Assembly: GCA_946803715.1 (NCBI GenBank)
Contig: CAMPET010000240.1
Coordinates: forward strand, 44,568-63,988
From: Beroe ovata
Taxonomy: Eukaryota > Ctenophora > Nuda > Beroida > Beroidae
Direction: 5' to 3'
Length of the DNA stretch: 19,421 nt
A program made the position numbers and the translations under genes. The notes under the pieces were generated by a model. It worked only from the letters and a program-made list of their open reading frames with translations. It had not been told where the DNA came from and did no database searches. Shown piece by piece: positions 1-8,899 of this stretch. Each line of letters opens with the position of its first letter. Within the stretch, counting starts at the first letter, position 1.

Positions 1-37
1 TGTGTGTGTGTGTGTGTGTGCGTGTGTATGTGTGTGT
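1..37. repeat. (TG)n microsatellite at left edge
   Basis: A run of TG dinucleotides interrupted by CG and TA steps. Its reverse complement recurs at the right edge. Confidence 0.95.
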
Positions 38-96
38 AGGTATTGAGTTTCCTATGTAACGTGAACACACATGGTGTTTGATGTGATGGCCAGGTG
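1..96 (+). repeat. Left arm of a 96-bp inverted repeat shared with the right edge
   Basis: Positions 1-96 match the reverse complement of 19326-19421 with about three differences: one in the unique part (cgttac against cgttag) and two at the microsatellite tip. Beyond 96 the similarity stops. Confidence 0.93.
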
Positions 97-410
97 CAAT
101 CACTGACCCAGTGTGAGCTACAGAGGGTGAATGTCAGCAAAGGATATGCGATGTCGTGTTGACATTAGAGTGTGAAATGTGTGTAGGTGTTGGCCATTTC
201 ATAACCTACCATCGATTAGTCTATTTACAACCTGTTAGACAGGCTTTGCTAACGTTATAATATGAGTAAATACCAAATATTCCATAAACATGAAGAAAGT
301 AATGGTGGGCGATTGTGGAAGTAATGACCTAAATGAAGTGATCATAACAATATAACATACTAACAACTTGTAGAATCTGATGTTATAACACACCCACCCG
401 GCACCCACNA

Positions 411-433
411 CACACACACACACACACACACAC
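411..433. repeat. (CA)n microsatellite in PMCA intron
   Basis: About eleven CA units immediately downstream (in gene direction) of the exon-7 donor. The N at 409 is at its edge. Confidence 0.95.
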
Positions 434-447
434 GCTCTGTTACTGAC

Positions 448-3274
448 CTCCTCAATGATGCGGTTGAAAGTCTGCTCGGTGAGGGCTACTGCTGCTCCAC
501 TCTCACCCAGGATAGAGTTACACCGACCCAACACCACTTCTGCAGCACCTGGAGACACACATCGTGTTACCCACTCTCTGTTGCGCATTTCTATTCCCAC
601 TGATCACCAAGTTCGAAATTCGAGGTAAATTGAAGAAACGCACCTTTCACAAAGAGCCTATAACCAGTATCCGTCTTTAGGACTGTGGCCATGCACTTTC
701 GTTTACTGTTGAAAGTATACACTTTGAAAAAGGATTCTTCCTCATTATTTTTCCTGATGTCGTCATAGGAGTGTCCCATCTCGGTAACAAATTGCAACAG
801 TGCACACTCAGTTTTGTTGCCCAGGTGCTTTGGTTGACCTTGCTCTTGCTCCTGAAGATGGACGGTAAACATGCGACTATAGTTTTCTTACGATGGGAGC
901 AGTGTTTCAAATATGTTTGCGATAATATCCAGAAAATTGCAGTTTTCTTGGGGAATCATCACATAGGTGCGAGTATCATGTTTCAATATTTGGTACTGTT
1001 CCCACTGTTATCTTCAATTGTCTGTTAGAAAGGGACAAGGAAAGTTCTTATCTTAGGGTGATACCTAGCCCGTCTTGAAAAGAGGCACCCTGGTAACCCT
1101 ATACTACTCCCATTGATTGACCAATACACTCGGAATGAGAGAGTTGTACAATGGATACTCACGATAACTTGGCTTGAATAGCTGGAGTTAATGGAGACGC
1201 TGTTACAGAACAGCTCTATAACATCGCTATTGAGCTTCTTGTTCAGCTCAGCTGACATTTCCTTCTTGTCGGTATCCTCAATGCTTGCTTGGAAAAATGC
1301 TTTTACCACTGTCATCCGGTTTTTGGTAAGTGTTCCTGTAAGGATGTTCATGAAGAGATAGAGAGGTGTAAAAATTGGAAAACATCATTCGCTGCAGGAA
1401 TAAAATGAGCATATTCTACCTGTCTTATCAGAGCAGATGGCAGTGGCGTTACCCATCGTCTCACATGCATCAAGATGCCTAACAAGGTTATTATCTCTCA
1501 TCATTTTGCGAACTGAGTAAGCTAGTGAGATGGTGACCGCTAGAGGCAAGCCTTCCGGGACAGCCACGACAAGAACAGTGACTCCAATGATGAAATATTC
1601 GAGTAGGTCTTTGATATAACTCGACGTCCAGCCTTTATAATCTGCCCATTCCATACCGTCACCAGAACATGATGTCTCTTCAATATCCTTCTTCCACTCG
1701 ACTTGATCAACTGCCACCAGATATAGTCATGTTAATACACAACTCATAACCAAGATCTATATTTCCCTTATTTGAGTGGCTTCACAAAAGAGAAGAATGA
1801 AGTAGGTAAACAGTACCGTTGTAAAAACAGAATTCTCACCTCCATCAACAGTTGTTGTAACTTTACAAGTCGGAATACCAAAAACAAAGTGAGTCACACT
1901 GAACTTTATTATGAGCACTATAATTGTCAGGATGGCTGCAATAGTTCCGAAGTATCCGATCTGTATAGCTAATCTGTTGAGTTTGCCCTGAAGCACTGAC
2001 TTTTCTTTTTTGTTAGACCTCTTTGCCGCTTTCGTTTTTCCATCACCATTGGCCATTTTCTCTACATCTTCGTTTTTGGTTTCTGCAAAGAAATGGGATC
2101 TAGAAATTGCCTGATGATGCAATGTATGACATTCAGCGAAATCCAGATTTGGTAACAAATGTGCAGAAAACTGTTCTCTACATGCATAATCAATTTGTTC
2201 CTGCCTAACATATCAGCACAAAATCAGACTTTTGGAGAAGAAAATTTTAGCATTCAGCGGTGTTCTTTTGCAAGGTTTGATTTGGTTAAAACAATTTATG
2301 TATTAGTTTTTACATCCACATGCCTTACCATCATCCTCATCAGAATCAGATTCAGATTCAGATTCTGTTTGAAGGTGAATTATTGTTAAGAAGCATAAAT
2401 TCCAACCATTACCTACATAGTTACATAGTACATACCTATATCAAAATAGCAATCGTGATTAAAATTTACCTAATTCAGAATCATCTTCATCTTCATCTGA
2501 ATCCCCACCACCTTCAATCAAGGAGACAATGATTCCAGCCTGAGAGTTGGCTCCAACAGCTGTCACCAGCATTTTACAGGAGCCTTCCATCACAGAGGTC
2601 CCTGATAATAGCATAGGGTCCTTGTCAGCAGACTTTTTGATATGGTCAGTTTCACCTGTCAGTGTACTTTCATCTATCCTCAGATCGTTACCACTCAGAT
2701 ATATTCCATCAGCAGGCAAAATGTCTCCATATCCCAATTGGATGATATCACCAACCACAATCTCTTTTGTGAAAATTTTCTGTGATTCATTGTTTCTAAT
2801 GATTGATATTGCATTGTCATCATCTAGCTTTGTCTGAAGGGACCTAAACTGTCTCTCTTTAGACCAGTCATTACCAGCTGTCACAAATATAACAAGGCAT
2901 ACTGATATCAAAATAGCAGCGCCTTCAATCCAACCAGTTTCTTTATCTTCTTCAACTGTCAATCCTAAAACAATACCTATAACTGCTGCCACAACTAAAA
3001 TGATAAGTGTCACATCTTGAGCAGCCTCCCACATCAGCAGAAGAAAACTTTTGGGGGGTTTAGGAGGAATGAAATTTTTACCAAATGCTTGTATCCTGTT
3101 CTCTATGTCTTCACTATCATGGCTATCTAAACCAGTATGGATGTTGGCTTTTAAGGCCTCTGCTATTTTTTCAGCTCCACCATAGTCATTTTCTATTTTA
3201 TCTTTGCCATCAGCCCCCCTATGTTCCATAAGATTCCTTAATTGAGTCAGATTGACTCCAAACATATCAGCCAT
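448..3274 (-). CDS. ATP2B: Plasma-membrane Ca2+-transporting P-type ATPase (PMCA), N-terminal 619 residues, gene runs off left edge
   Basis: This is a P2B-type calcium pump that exports cytosolic Ca2+ at the cost of ATP. Coding exons on the minus strand are 3274-2470, 2364-2329, 2082-1840, 1710-1420, 1335-1163, 851-644 and 548-448. All junctions are GT-AG and phases agree (1,1,1,1,0,1,0). An in-frame TGA lies 9 bases before the start ATG. Visible landmarks: [12 protein letters not shown] at residues 5-16, TM1 about 87-106 and TM2 about 118-134; actuator motif TGET at 206-209 (usually TGES); an acidic loop at 255-280; the [11 protein letters not shown] lipid-binding/autoinhibitory region after it; the TM4 motif PEGLP at 413-417; the phosphorylated Asp456 in DKTGTLT; nucleotide-domain motifs FNSKRK and KGAAE (585-589). 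The hinge, TM5-10 and calmodulin-binding tail are missing because the window ends, not because the gene is broken. Family call is secure; paralogue assignment is not possible. Confidence 0.96.
2329..2364 (-). other. 36-nt symmetric acidic mini-exon of the PMCA gene
   Basis: The segment lies between a CAAACAG acceptor and a strong GTAAGG donor. It starts and ends in phase 1, so it can be kept or skipped without a frameshift. It encodes [12 protein letters not shown], continuing the acidic run at the end of the preceding exon. Its position, in the loop between TM2 and TM3 just before the [11 protein letters not shown] region, is that of alternative splice site A in vertebrate PMCA genes, which also uses short in-frame exons. 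Alternative use here is inferred; the exon itself is supported by splice sites and frame. Confidence 0.8.
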
Positions 3275-4063
3275 GTTTCTTCAGACTTGGCTCTAGACAA
3301 TTATTCTACCAAACCAGCTTTATTAACCATCACCGTGATTACATTGCTACCTAACAAAATTATTTGGGGCATTAAATACCAGATACTTCACACAAAATAG
3401 AAAATAAACTATTATGATTTACTGAACTTGATATCAGATAAAATCAACTATCCATTGACCAGTGCTCAATGTGTTAGCATTAATTACGCTTTTCAAACTA
3501 CTGAAAGAAGATTCTTCTTGGTCCTGTAAAAATCTTTAGTCGAATTGAAACCACTGAGTAATCAATTTAATGACCAAGTAATGAATAGGGAAGAAACTTA
3601 GAAATGAGAAAAGTATGGGATTGACCCACACTTGAACTCGGAACTTTAGGAATTATGCATGTTGCTTTACTAATTAAGCTACCAATCAAGTCTGCTATCC
3701 CATGCTTCTCTGAGATTCTTCCAGTACTTTGTCATGATCTCATTAAATTAATTAAATCAATTTATTGAATACCCCTTCATCCTAAGCAGAGATCAGCTTG
3801 CTTATGTTTTGTGCCCTGTTGGCTGCTGTAGCGACTACAGCTAGGTGACTGATGTGTGTATGCTTTTATGTGGGGTTTAGTGGTATTAAATCATTAATCA
3901 TGCAGTGCAGCAAATGATTTGAATAGAATTAATTTGAAACCACTGGCAAATAAATTACCAGAGAAATACATCACTAAAACTAAACATACTGAAGGGCATG
4001 ATTACTCAATACTCATCATAGGAAGCAGTGCATACAATCATACATCTAACAAAAATAACAAAA
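3275..4063. other. AT-rich spacer upstream of PMCA
   Basis: No ORF of note. It should contain the 5' UTR and promoter of the minus-strand PMCA gene, but no defined motif is convincing. A tRNA-like repeat remnant sits at 3617-3701. The rest appears featureless. Confidence 0.5.
3617..3701 (-). repeat. tRNA-like sequence, probable SINE remnant
   Basis: Read on the minus strand, 85 nt begin with GGGAT and end with ATCCC, which pair. A D-arm-like GCTT...AAGC and a box-B-like gagttcaagt follow in order. The D-arm is too far from the acceptor end and the T stem pairs poorly, so it is not a working tRNA. A tRNA-derived SINE head is the best explanation. Confidence 0.35.
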
Positions 4064-4145
4064 AATGACTAACTTGTAGGATTTTACCCTACCAGGGATG
4101 AAATCCCGCCAGCAAGGGTAGGGTGAAATCCTACCAATGACTAAC
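4064..4145. mobile_element. 62-bp hairpin MITE with 10-bp direct repeats
   Basis: The element core is 4074-4135. Its terminal 19 bases (4075-4093 and 4117-4135) are inverted repeats matching at 17 of 19 positions, core GTAGGATTTYACCCTACC. The identical 10-mer aatgactaac flanks it at 4064-4073 and 4136-4145, as expected for a target-site duplication. It has no coding capacity. Confidence 0.7.
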
Positions 4146-4224
4146 ATAATAAATCAGATGGTACATAATAAGATGGTATAGGTAAAAAATAAAGAGTATA
4201 TTCAATATTGTGAGTATGATATGA

Positions 4225-4389
4225 TTGTGAGTTTGTCGATCGATGATAGACCCTGTCGAGAATTTCGTTTCGCGCGCGCGCGGCGCAAACTTATTCTGGC
4301 GCAAGCCGCTTCGCTTATTTTGGCTTATTCTGGCGCAAGCCGCTTCGCGGCTTGCATCAGCGGTCTGGCATTGCCCGACAATTGTGAGT
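4225..4389. mobile_element. GC-rich MITE copy A with 8-bp target duplication
   Basis: The core is 4233-4381 (149 bp), starting TTGTCGATCGATGATAGACC and ending CCGACAA. It is flanked by ttgtgagt at 4225-4232 and 4382-4389. The ends form an imperfect terminal inverted repeat. The interior holds CG-alternating runs and two copies of GGCGCAAGCCGCTTCGC. The base composition contrasts sharply with the AT-rich surroundings. No ORF is meaningful. Confidence 0.75.
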
Positions 4390-4560
4390 ATGATATGATT
4401 ATTTATCATGAATACCAGTCCATCATGCATGGAGCGGTGCACACTTTGCGGCGCGCGCGCCTCATTTTATACTGATGCAAGCCACCAATGCAACTGCCAA
4501 GCCGCGAAGCCTTTTAATAATAAATTAAAAGTTTGCGCCGCACGCGCCAAACGAAATTTT

Positions 4561-4671
4561 TTACAGTGTTGTCGATCGATGATAGACCCTGTCGAGAATT
4601 TCGTCGCGCGCGGCGCAAACTTATTCTCGCGGCTTGCATCAGCGGTCTGGCATCGTCCGACAATTACAGTG
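4561..4671. mobile_element. GC-rich MITE copy B with 8-bp target duplication
   Basis: The core is 4569-4663 (95 bp), flanked by ttacagtg at 4561-4568 and 4664-4671. Its first 20 bases match the reverse complement of its last 20 at 16 positions. It is the same family as copy A, with the interior deleted. Confidence 0.8.
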
Positions 4672-4680
4672 CAGGGTTGA

Positions 4681-4784
4681 CAATGTAATTGCTTGGCGAT
4701 GCTAGGCCCAGCTGAGAATAATTTGCGGCGCGCGCGCAATGAAATTCTCGCAACAGGGGCTATCATCGACAGCCAACAATGTAA
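4681..4784. mobile_element. GC-rich MITE copy C, opposite orientation, with 8-bp target duplication
   Basis: The core is 4689-4776 (88 bp), flanked by caatgtaa at 4681-4688 and 4777-4784. Reverse-complemented, it aligns with copies A and B (gtcgatgatag, then gagaatttc, then a GCGC-rich centre). Confidence 0.72.
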
Positions 4785-4801
4785 TACAAATTAATTGTTT
4801 G

Positions 4802-4877
4802 GCGCGGCTTTTTTCATTGCATTGTCGATCGTTGATAGATCTATCATCGATCGTTAATGCAATGAAAAAAGCCGCGC
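4802..4877. repeat. 76-bp near-perfect palindrome
   Basis: The two 36-bp arms, starting GCGCGGCTTTTTTCATTGCA, match with three mismatches around a 4-bp centre (gatc). It carries the TCGATCG-type tip of the neighbouring MITEs and probably reflects two copies in head-to-head arrangement or a foldback element. The following segment to about 4970 (GCGGAGTATTT, CATAAACTGGGTCAAA, GCGGCTTGCGTCAG) recurs at 6715-6816. Confidence 0.85.
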
Positions 4878-5161
4878 GGAGTATTTGAGTCATAAACTGG
4901 GTCAAAAGCATTATAAGCTCACGCAAGCAACTTTGCGGCTTGCGTCAGCGGTTTATCATCGCCAGACAAAAAACTAAGCAATCAATCAGCTCTCGCGGAT
5001 TATTAGTACATAGCATTAATTCTGGTAGCAATGGTAGCAATGTGCAATGATCAATTGCAGATCGATAATATAAAAGATCAAAAGAGATCAGCTTGGCGTT
5101 GTCATATGTTTATATTTGATTTTGACTGCTTTGATTATTTTTCGTGTTGCTGACTGATGTC

Positions 5162-5330
5162 ATCTGCCCTAGCTTCCTAGGTTTTCTAAACATTGAAAGG
5201 TTTCTTCTGCTTCTTCCAAGTTTTAAAAAGTTCTGACCATAATCTACCTTTTCATTGACAACCTTGAAGGTTAAGATCTCTTTGGAATCTACGCTCTGCC
5301 AAGGTTGAAGGTGGTGAGGTCGCAATTTCA
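5162..5330 (-). repeat. Inverted block of the 1-kb repeat (copy I)
   Basis: Positions 5177-5326 align in reverse orientation with 7351-7440: gcgacctcaccacc, accttggcagagc, then acttggaagaagc and aaacctttcaatgt. The flanking words on both sides (ctgccctagcttc and agcaggttaaatcatg) are in the same orientation in both copies. Copy I carries about 50 extra bases inside. Confidence 0.75.
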
Positions 5331-6206
5331 ACCTTTTAGCAGGTTAAATCATGCTAGAAGAATTGGTGAAAGTTTAATTTCTGAGAGTGTCAAGGCATAT
5401 TGGAAGGATTTGCCCCTTTACGTTAAAGTTTTCACAAATATTGATATGTTGAAGATGAATTTAGACTCAGTCTTAGTGATCTTCTTCACTAACTGTCTTA
5501 AATACTGTTACTCCTACTCATTTTTGGCACCTATCCAGTATTACAGAAGGTCCTAGCTACTTAGATAACAAATTACAAATCTAGATTTCATGATTATCTG
5601 AAAAGTCACTCCAGCTCCCTTGAGTGAAGAAAGGGGGCATTGACATTTATTAGCTGGCTCCTTCCTCCAAATGTGATTGTATTTTATGAATGCATTGTTG
5701 GATTCATCATTGGTGGTGTTTGTTTCAATTTGAATTGAATTGAATTGAAAATATATTTTACAGCACTGAACTATTAAATAATCTAGAATACTTTTAGCAG
5801 CTTCTCATCAATGGATGTGAATGTTATTTCTGTGGCTGCATGTTTTGCTATTTGTGTTTGTAGAAGGGGTATGACTACGCTAATCCAGTGGTCGGTGTAT
5901 GCTCTAAGTGTTTTAAAGAATGGTTAAATATCATCATAGTTTTATTTATTTATGCATTGATCCCACGTGCAACTCCTAATTTCTGCTACAGCTTATACTT
6001 GATTTTTGCATCTCTTCACCAAACTTCCTATGCAGATTACAAAAAATCTAAGACCTACGCTGATTACAAAAAATCTAAGACCTAAATAAAAAATCCAAAA
6101 TGATTGTCCTAATAAGCAGTAGGTATCCTTTATTCTACCACCTTTTGAAAAATCCCAGTATTTTAATTCCATTTTGTCGAGTTATTTGTAGGGTTACAGT
6201 CGAGTC

Positions 6207-6340
6207 TGTAGAGCAACCACTGTAGAATAACCGCTAATGATTCACAGTTAAGACTCTTCCATCTCTTGTGTCATTCTTTGGATTAGAAAATCAATAACCA
6301 GTATTTTGCTATGTTTGCAGTATACCCATACACCTCTATA
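6207..6340 (-). repeat. Dispersed repeat with inverted copy at 17881-17999
   Basis: The reverse complement aligns with 17881-17999: tattgattttctaatccaa against tatcgattttctaatccaa, then agagatgga, agtct, gaatcat, agcggtta, ctacag. It lies within repeat copy I. Confidence 0.75.
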
Positions 6341-6415
6341 GATAATACTTTGGATTGCAAACTGTGGAACCACTTTCACACTTCACCTTATTCCTTTACA
6401 TTATAGACCTCTGAC

Positions 6416-6560
6416 TGACCCTTGATGGACCTCTGACGGACCCCATCAATTGATAGAATCGCCATCATTCTGGAGGGTTCGTCAGGGGTTCGTCAGAGGT
6501 CCATGAAAGACCCATGAGGGATCCGTCAAAACCCTGGCCTGTCAGGGGTCAGTCAAGGGT
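6416..6560. repeat. GACC/GGTC foldback segment (copy I)
   Basis: Arms TGGACCTCTGACGGACCCC (6426-6444) and 6485-6503 match as inverted repeats at 18 of 19 positions. Further gacccttga and tcaagggtc words lie outside them. The same structure occurs in copy II. Confidence 0.75.
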
Positions 6561-6689
6561 CAGGGAGCTCTAGTCGGCAGAGTACCAAGTTACCATTTAT
6601 TCATTTGGGCATTTTTCATTGTNAATGAAGATCGCACAGATGCTGCGGACAACAACACCCAAATCTTATTTGGTTTTGGAAAAAATATG

Positions 6690-6927
6690 TTATATACAGT
6701 GTCCATCATCGATTGACAATGCAATGAAAAAAGCTGCGCGGAGTATTTAATTTCAGCCATAAACTGGGTCAAAGTGCAAAGCCATTGACGCAATCAGCTT
6801 TGCGGCTTGCGTCAGTTTGTCTGGCGATGCTATGACCGCTGATGCAAGCCGCGAAGCGTCTGAGAATAAGTTTGAGCCGCGCGCGCGCAAAACGAAATTC
6901 TCGACAGGGTCTATCATCGATCGACAA
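6690..6927. mobile_element. Further MITE copies of the same family
   Basis: Positions 6700-6816 resemble 4845-4945 (gcaatgaaaaaagc, GCGGAGTATTT, CATAAACTGGGTCAAA). Positions 6817-6927 form a complete inverted copy from TTGTCTGGCGATGC to TCGATCGACAA. No clean 8-bp duplication is seen around the 111-bp copy, so it may be nested or part of a composite. Confidence 0.65.
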
Positions 6928-7330
6928 GAGAGAGTTAAAGTTTATTGGATCGATCTGCCCCTATATGTTAGGAATTCCTCTTCTTCAATTTAGAATTTTA
7001 TAAGAAGACAAGTAAGACCATCAGTCCTAATCATTATTGGTATGTGTCCTCGCTAGTATTACAGAAAATTGAAGGTCTTAGCTACTTAGATAACAAATCT
7101 AGATTTAATGACTATCTCAAAAGTCACCCCTATGTTGCAAAGAAAAGGGGCATTAACATTGGTTAGCAGTTCTTGTTCCTCTAAATGTGATTGTTCTTTT
7201 ATGGATTCATTGGACACCTGAGTTTAAAGGTGGCATTTTTTTCAAATGGCTGTGAATGTTTCGTTTCAGTGTTTTAGAGAATTGAGATGGTTCGATACCA
7301 TTATCCTTTTATTTATTTATTTATTTATCT
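6928..7330 (+). repeat. Third, more diverged copy of the same repeat
   Basis: It aligns with 5380-5960: gagagagt, ctgcccct, agctacttagataacaaatc, aaatgtgattgt, then a TTTATTTATT tract. It joins copy II at ctgccctagcttc, so the copies are in near-tandem arrangement. Confidence 0.6.
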
Positions 7331-8386
7331 GCCCTAGCTTCTTGTATAATATTGCGACCTCACCACCTTCAACCTTGGCAGAGCTTAGATTCCGAAAAGA
7401 CTTGGAAGAAGCTGAAGAAACCTTTCAATGTCTAGGAAACCTTCTAGCAGGTTAAATCATGTTAGAAGAATTGGTGAAAGTTAAATTTCTGAGAGAGTCA
7501 AGGCATATTGGAAGGATTTGCCCCTTTACGTTAAAGTTTTCACAAATATTGATATGTTAAAGATGAATTTAGACTCAATCTGAGTGATCTTCTTCTCTAA
7601 CAGTCTTAAATACTGTTACTCCTACTCATTTTTGGTACTTATCCAGTATTACAGAAGGTCCTAGCTTCTTAGATAACAAATGACAAATCTAGATTCAATG
7701 ATTATCTAAAAAGTCACTCCTCTGAGCAAAGAAAAGAATCTGAGTGTTTTAAAGAATCGAGATGGTTAAATATCATCATTTTATTTATTTATGCATATGA
7801 TTCCCACGTGCAACTCCTAAATCGCATAGCAATGGCCTTATATACAAATTTCTGCTACACCCTATAATTGATTTTTGCATCCTTTCCCAGAACTTCCGAC
7901 ACCAATTACAAAAAATCCAAGACCTAAATCAAAAATCTGAAATGATTGTCATAAGTGGAATCCTTTTTCTACCACCTTGCAAAAATTCCTGTGTTTTAAC
8001 TCCATTTGGTCGAGTTATTTATATACAAAAAACTGATATCCTATACGTGCCTTCTTCCTTTATATTATAGATTTGGGAATTAAGTACTCTACTGGGTCTA
8101 CTGACCAGAGCTTTGGACCCTTGAGGAACCCTCTGGCAGACCCTTGACAGACCATCTGACAGACCATCTGACAGACCCTCTGACAGACCCTTGATGGACC
8201 TCTGACGGACCCCATTCAATTGATAGAATCGCCATCATTCTCGAGGGTTTGTCAGGGGTTCTTCAGAGGTCCGTGAAAGACCCATGAGGGATCCGTCAAA
8301 ACCCTGTCAGGGGTCAGTCAAGGGTCAGGGAGCTCTAGTCGGCAGAGTACCAAGTTACCATTTATTCATTTGGGCTTTTTTCATTG
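7331..8386 (+). repeat. Dispersed repeat copy II
   Basis: It begins at ctgccctagcttc with the block 7351-7440 uninverted, then follows copy I through the LP...K tail region. A stretch present in copy I (about 5640-5880) is missing. It ends in the GACCC/GGGTC foldback segment. Confidence 0.6.
8105..8320. repeat. GACC/GGTC foldback with 12-bp tandem units (copy II)
   Basis: Imperfect 12-mers of the form ctgacagaccat repeat at about 8140-8190, followed by the inverted arms 8195-8213 and 8255-8273. It shares about 200 bp with 6416-6622. Units are too short and contiguous for a CRISPR array. Confidence 0.75.
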
Positions 8387-8698
8387 TAGGATTGCTCCCT
8401 ATCCTCCCTGGCAGGATTTTACCCCTGGCAACTGAGGTGCCAAAGCCTCTTCAATATTGGGGGGATTATTTTGGCATTTTTCCACCAAATTTAGCATATT
8501 TTAAATATGTTTTGAGAATCACATTTTTTCCAAAGCTCTTCCAAACTGGGTATTCGTCATTGGTGAGTGGGTACAGGTTTATGTTACTTACTCATAACGG
8601 CCCAATATGTTATCAAAATATTTGGAGTAGTTTGTGAAACAGCATGCCAGGGACAGAATCTTTAAGCATGGTGCCGACTGTAGGGAAAAACCCTACAA
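8383..8698. mobile_element. Possible MITE-like insertion with TTGTAGG ends
   Basis: The segment starts ttgtagga and ends ccctacaa, a short terminal inverted repeat related to the 62-bp MITE at 4074-4135. The copy-I sequence (ttcattgt then aatgaag at 6616-6630) appears to resume after it as ttgtcatgaag, suggesting insertion into copy II. The target duplication is degraded (about 6 of 8), so this is tentative. An internal ORF has no recognisable product. Confidence 0.4.
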
Positions 8699-8899
8699 CT
8701 TTGTCATGAAGTATTGTACAAGTTCCTTAGTTCCAGTGGGTGAAATCACTCTAATTGTCATGTTAATGAGACTGCATATGGAAGATTAAAGCTGCCAATA
8801 CAGGGATTTTTCGATAGTATCATCACAGCAGTATTAAATTATTTAGTAATCATTATTCATTCCACTAAACCTTTAGAATATCATTTAATAGGGGATTAT

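Larger units (their letters stand above)
1..447 (-). other. Intron of the PMCA gene with microsatellites
   Basis: The stretch follows the donor GTCAGT of the seventh PMCA coding exon. No further PMCA exon is recognisable in it on the minus strand. It contains a TG run at the left edge, a CA run near 411-433 with one N, and the left arm of the inverted terminal repeat of this window (1-96). Confidence 0.7.
5334..6622 (+). repeat. Dispersed repeat copy I, possibly a decayed retroelement 3' end
   Basis: Long stretches match 7441-8386 (copy II), for example 5340-5620 against 7446-7730, 5905-6190 against 7745-8020, and 6416-6622 against 8183-8386. An open stretch near 5389-5480 reads VKAYWKDLPLYVKVF then FTNIDMLKMNLD. 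This resembles the W-x-LP...FK-x-x-L tail at the end of many non-LTR retrotransposon polyproteins. No reverse transcriptase domain is present, so the assignment is tentative. A short gaatt run lies near 5727-5750. Confidence 0.55.

Noticed and set aside
3617-3701. Possible functional tRNA gene
   Set aside because: D arm is misplaced relative to the acceptor stem and the T stem does not pair, so a SINE remnant is more likely.
4131-4926. Several overlapping ORFs of 70-100 codons on both strands
   Set aside because: They lie in MITEs and palindromes, are Arg/Ala-rich from GCGC runs, and mirror each other through the inverted repeats.
8141-8200. Short regular repeats resembling a CRISPR array
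   Set aside because: Units are contiguous 12-mers without spacers, in a eukaryotic repeat.
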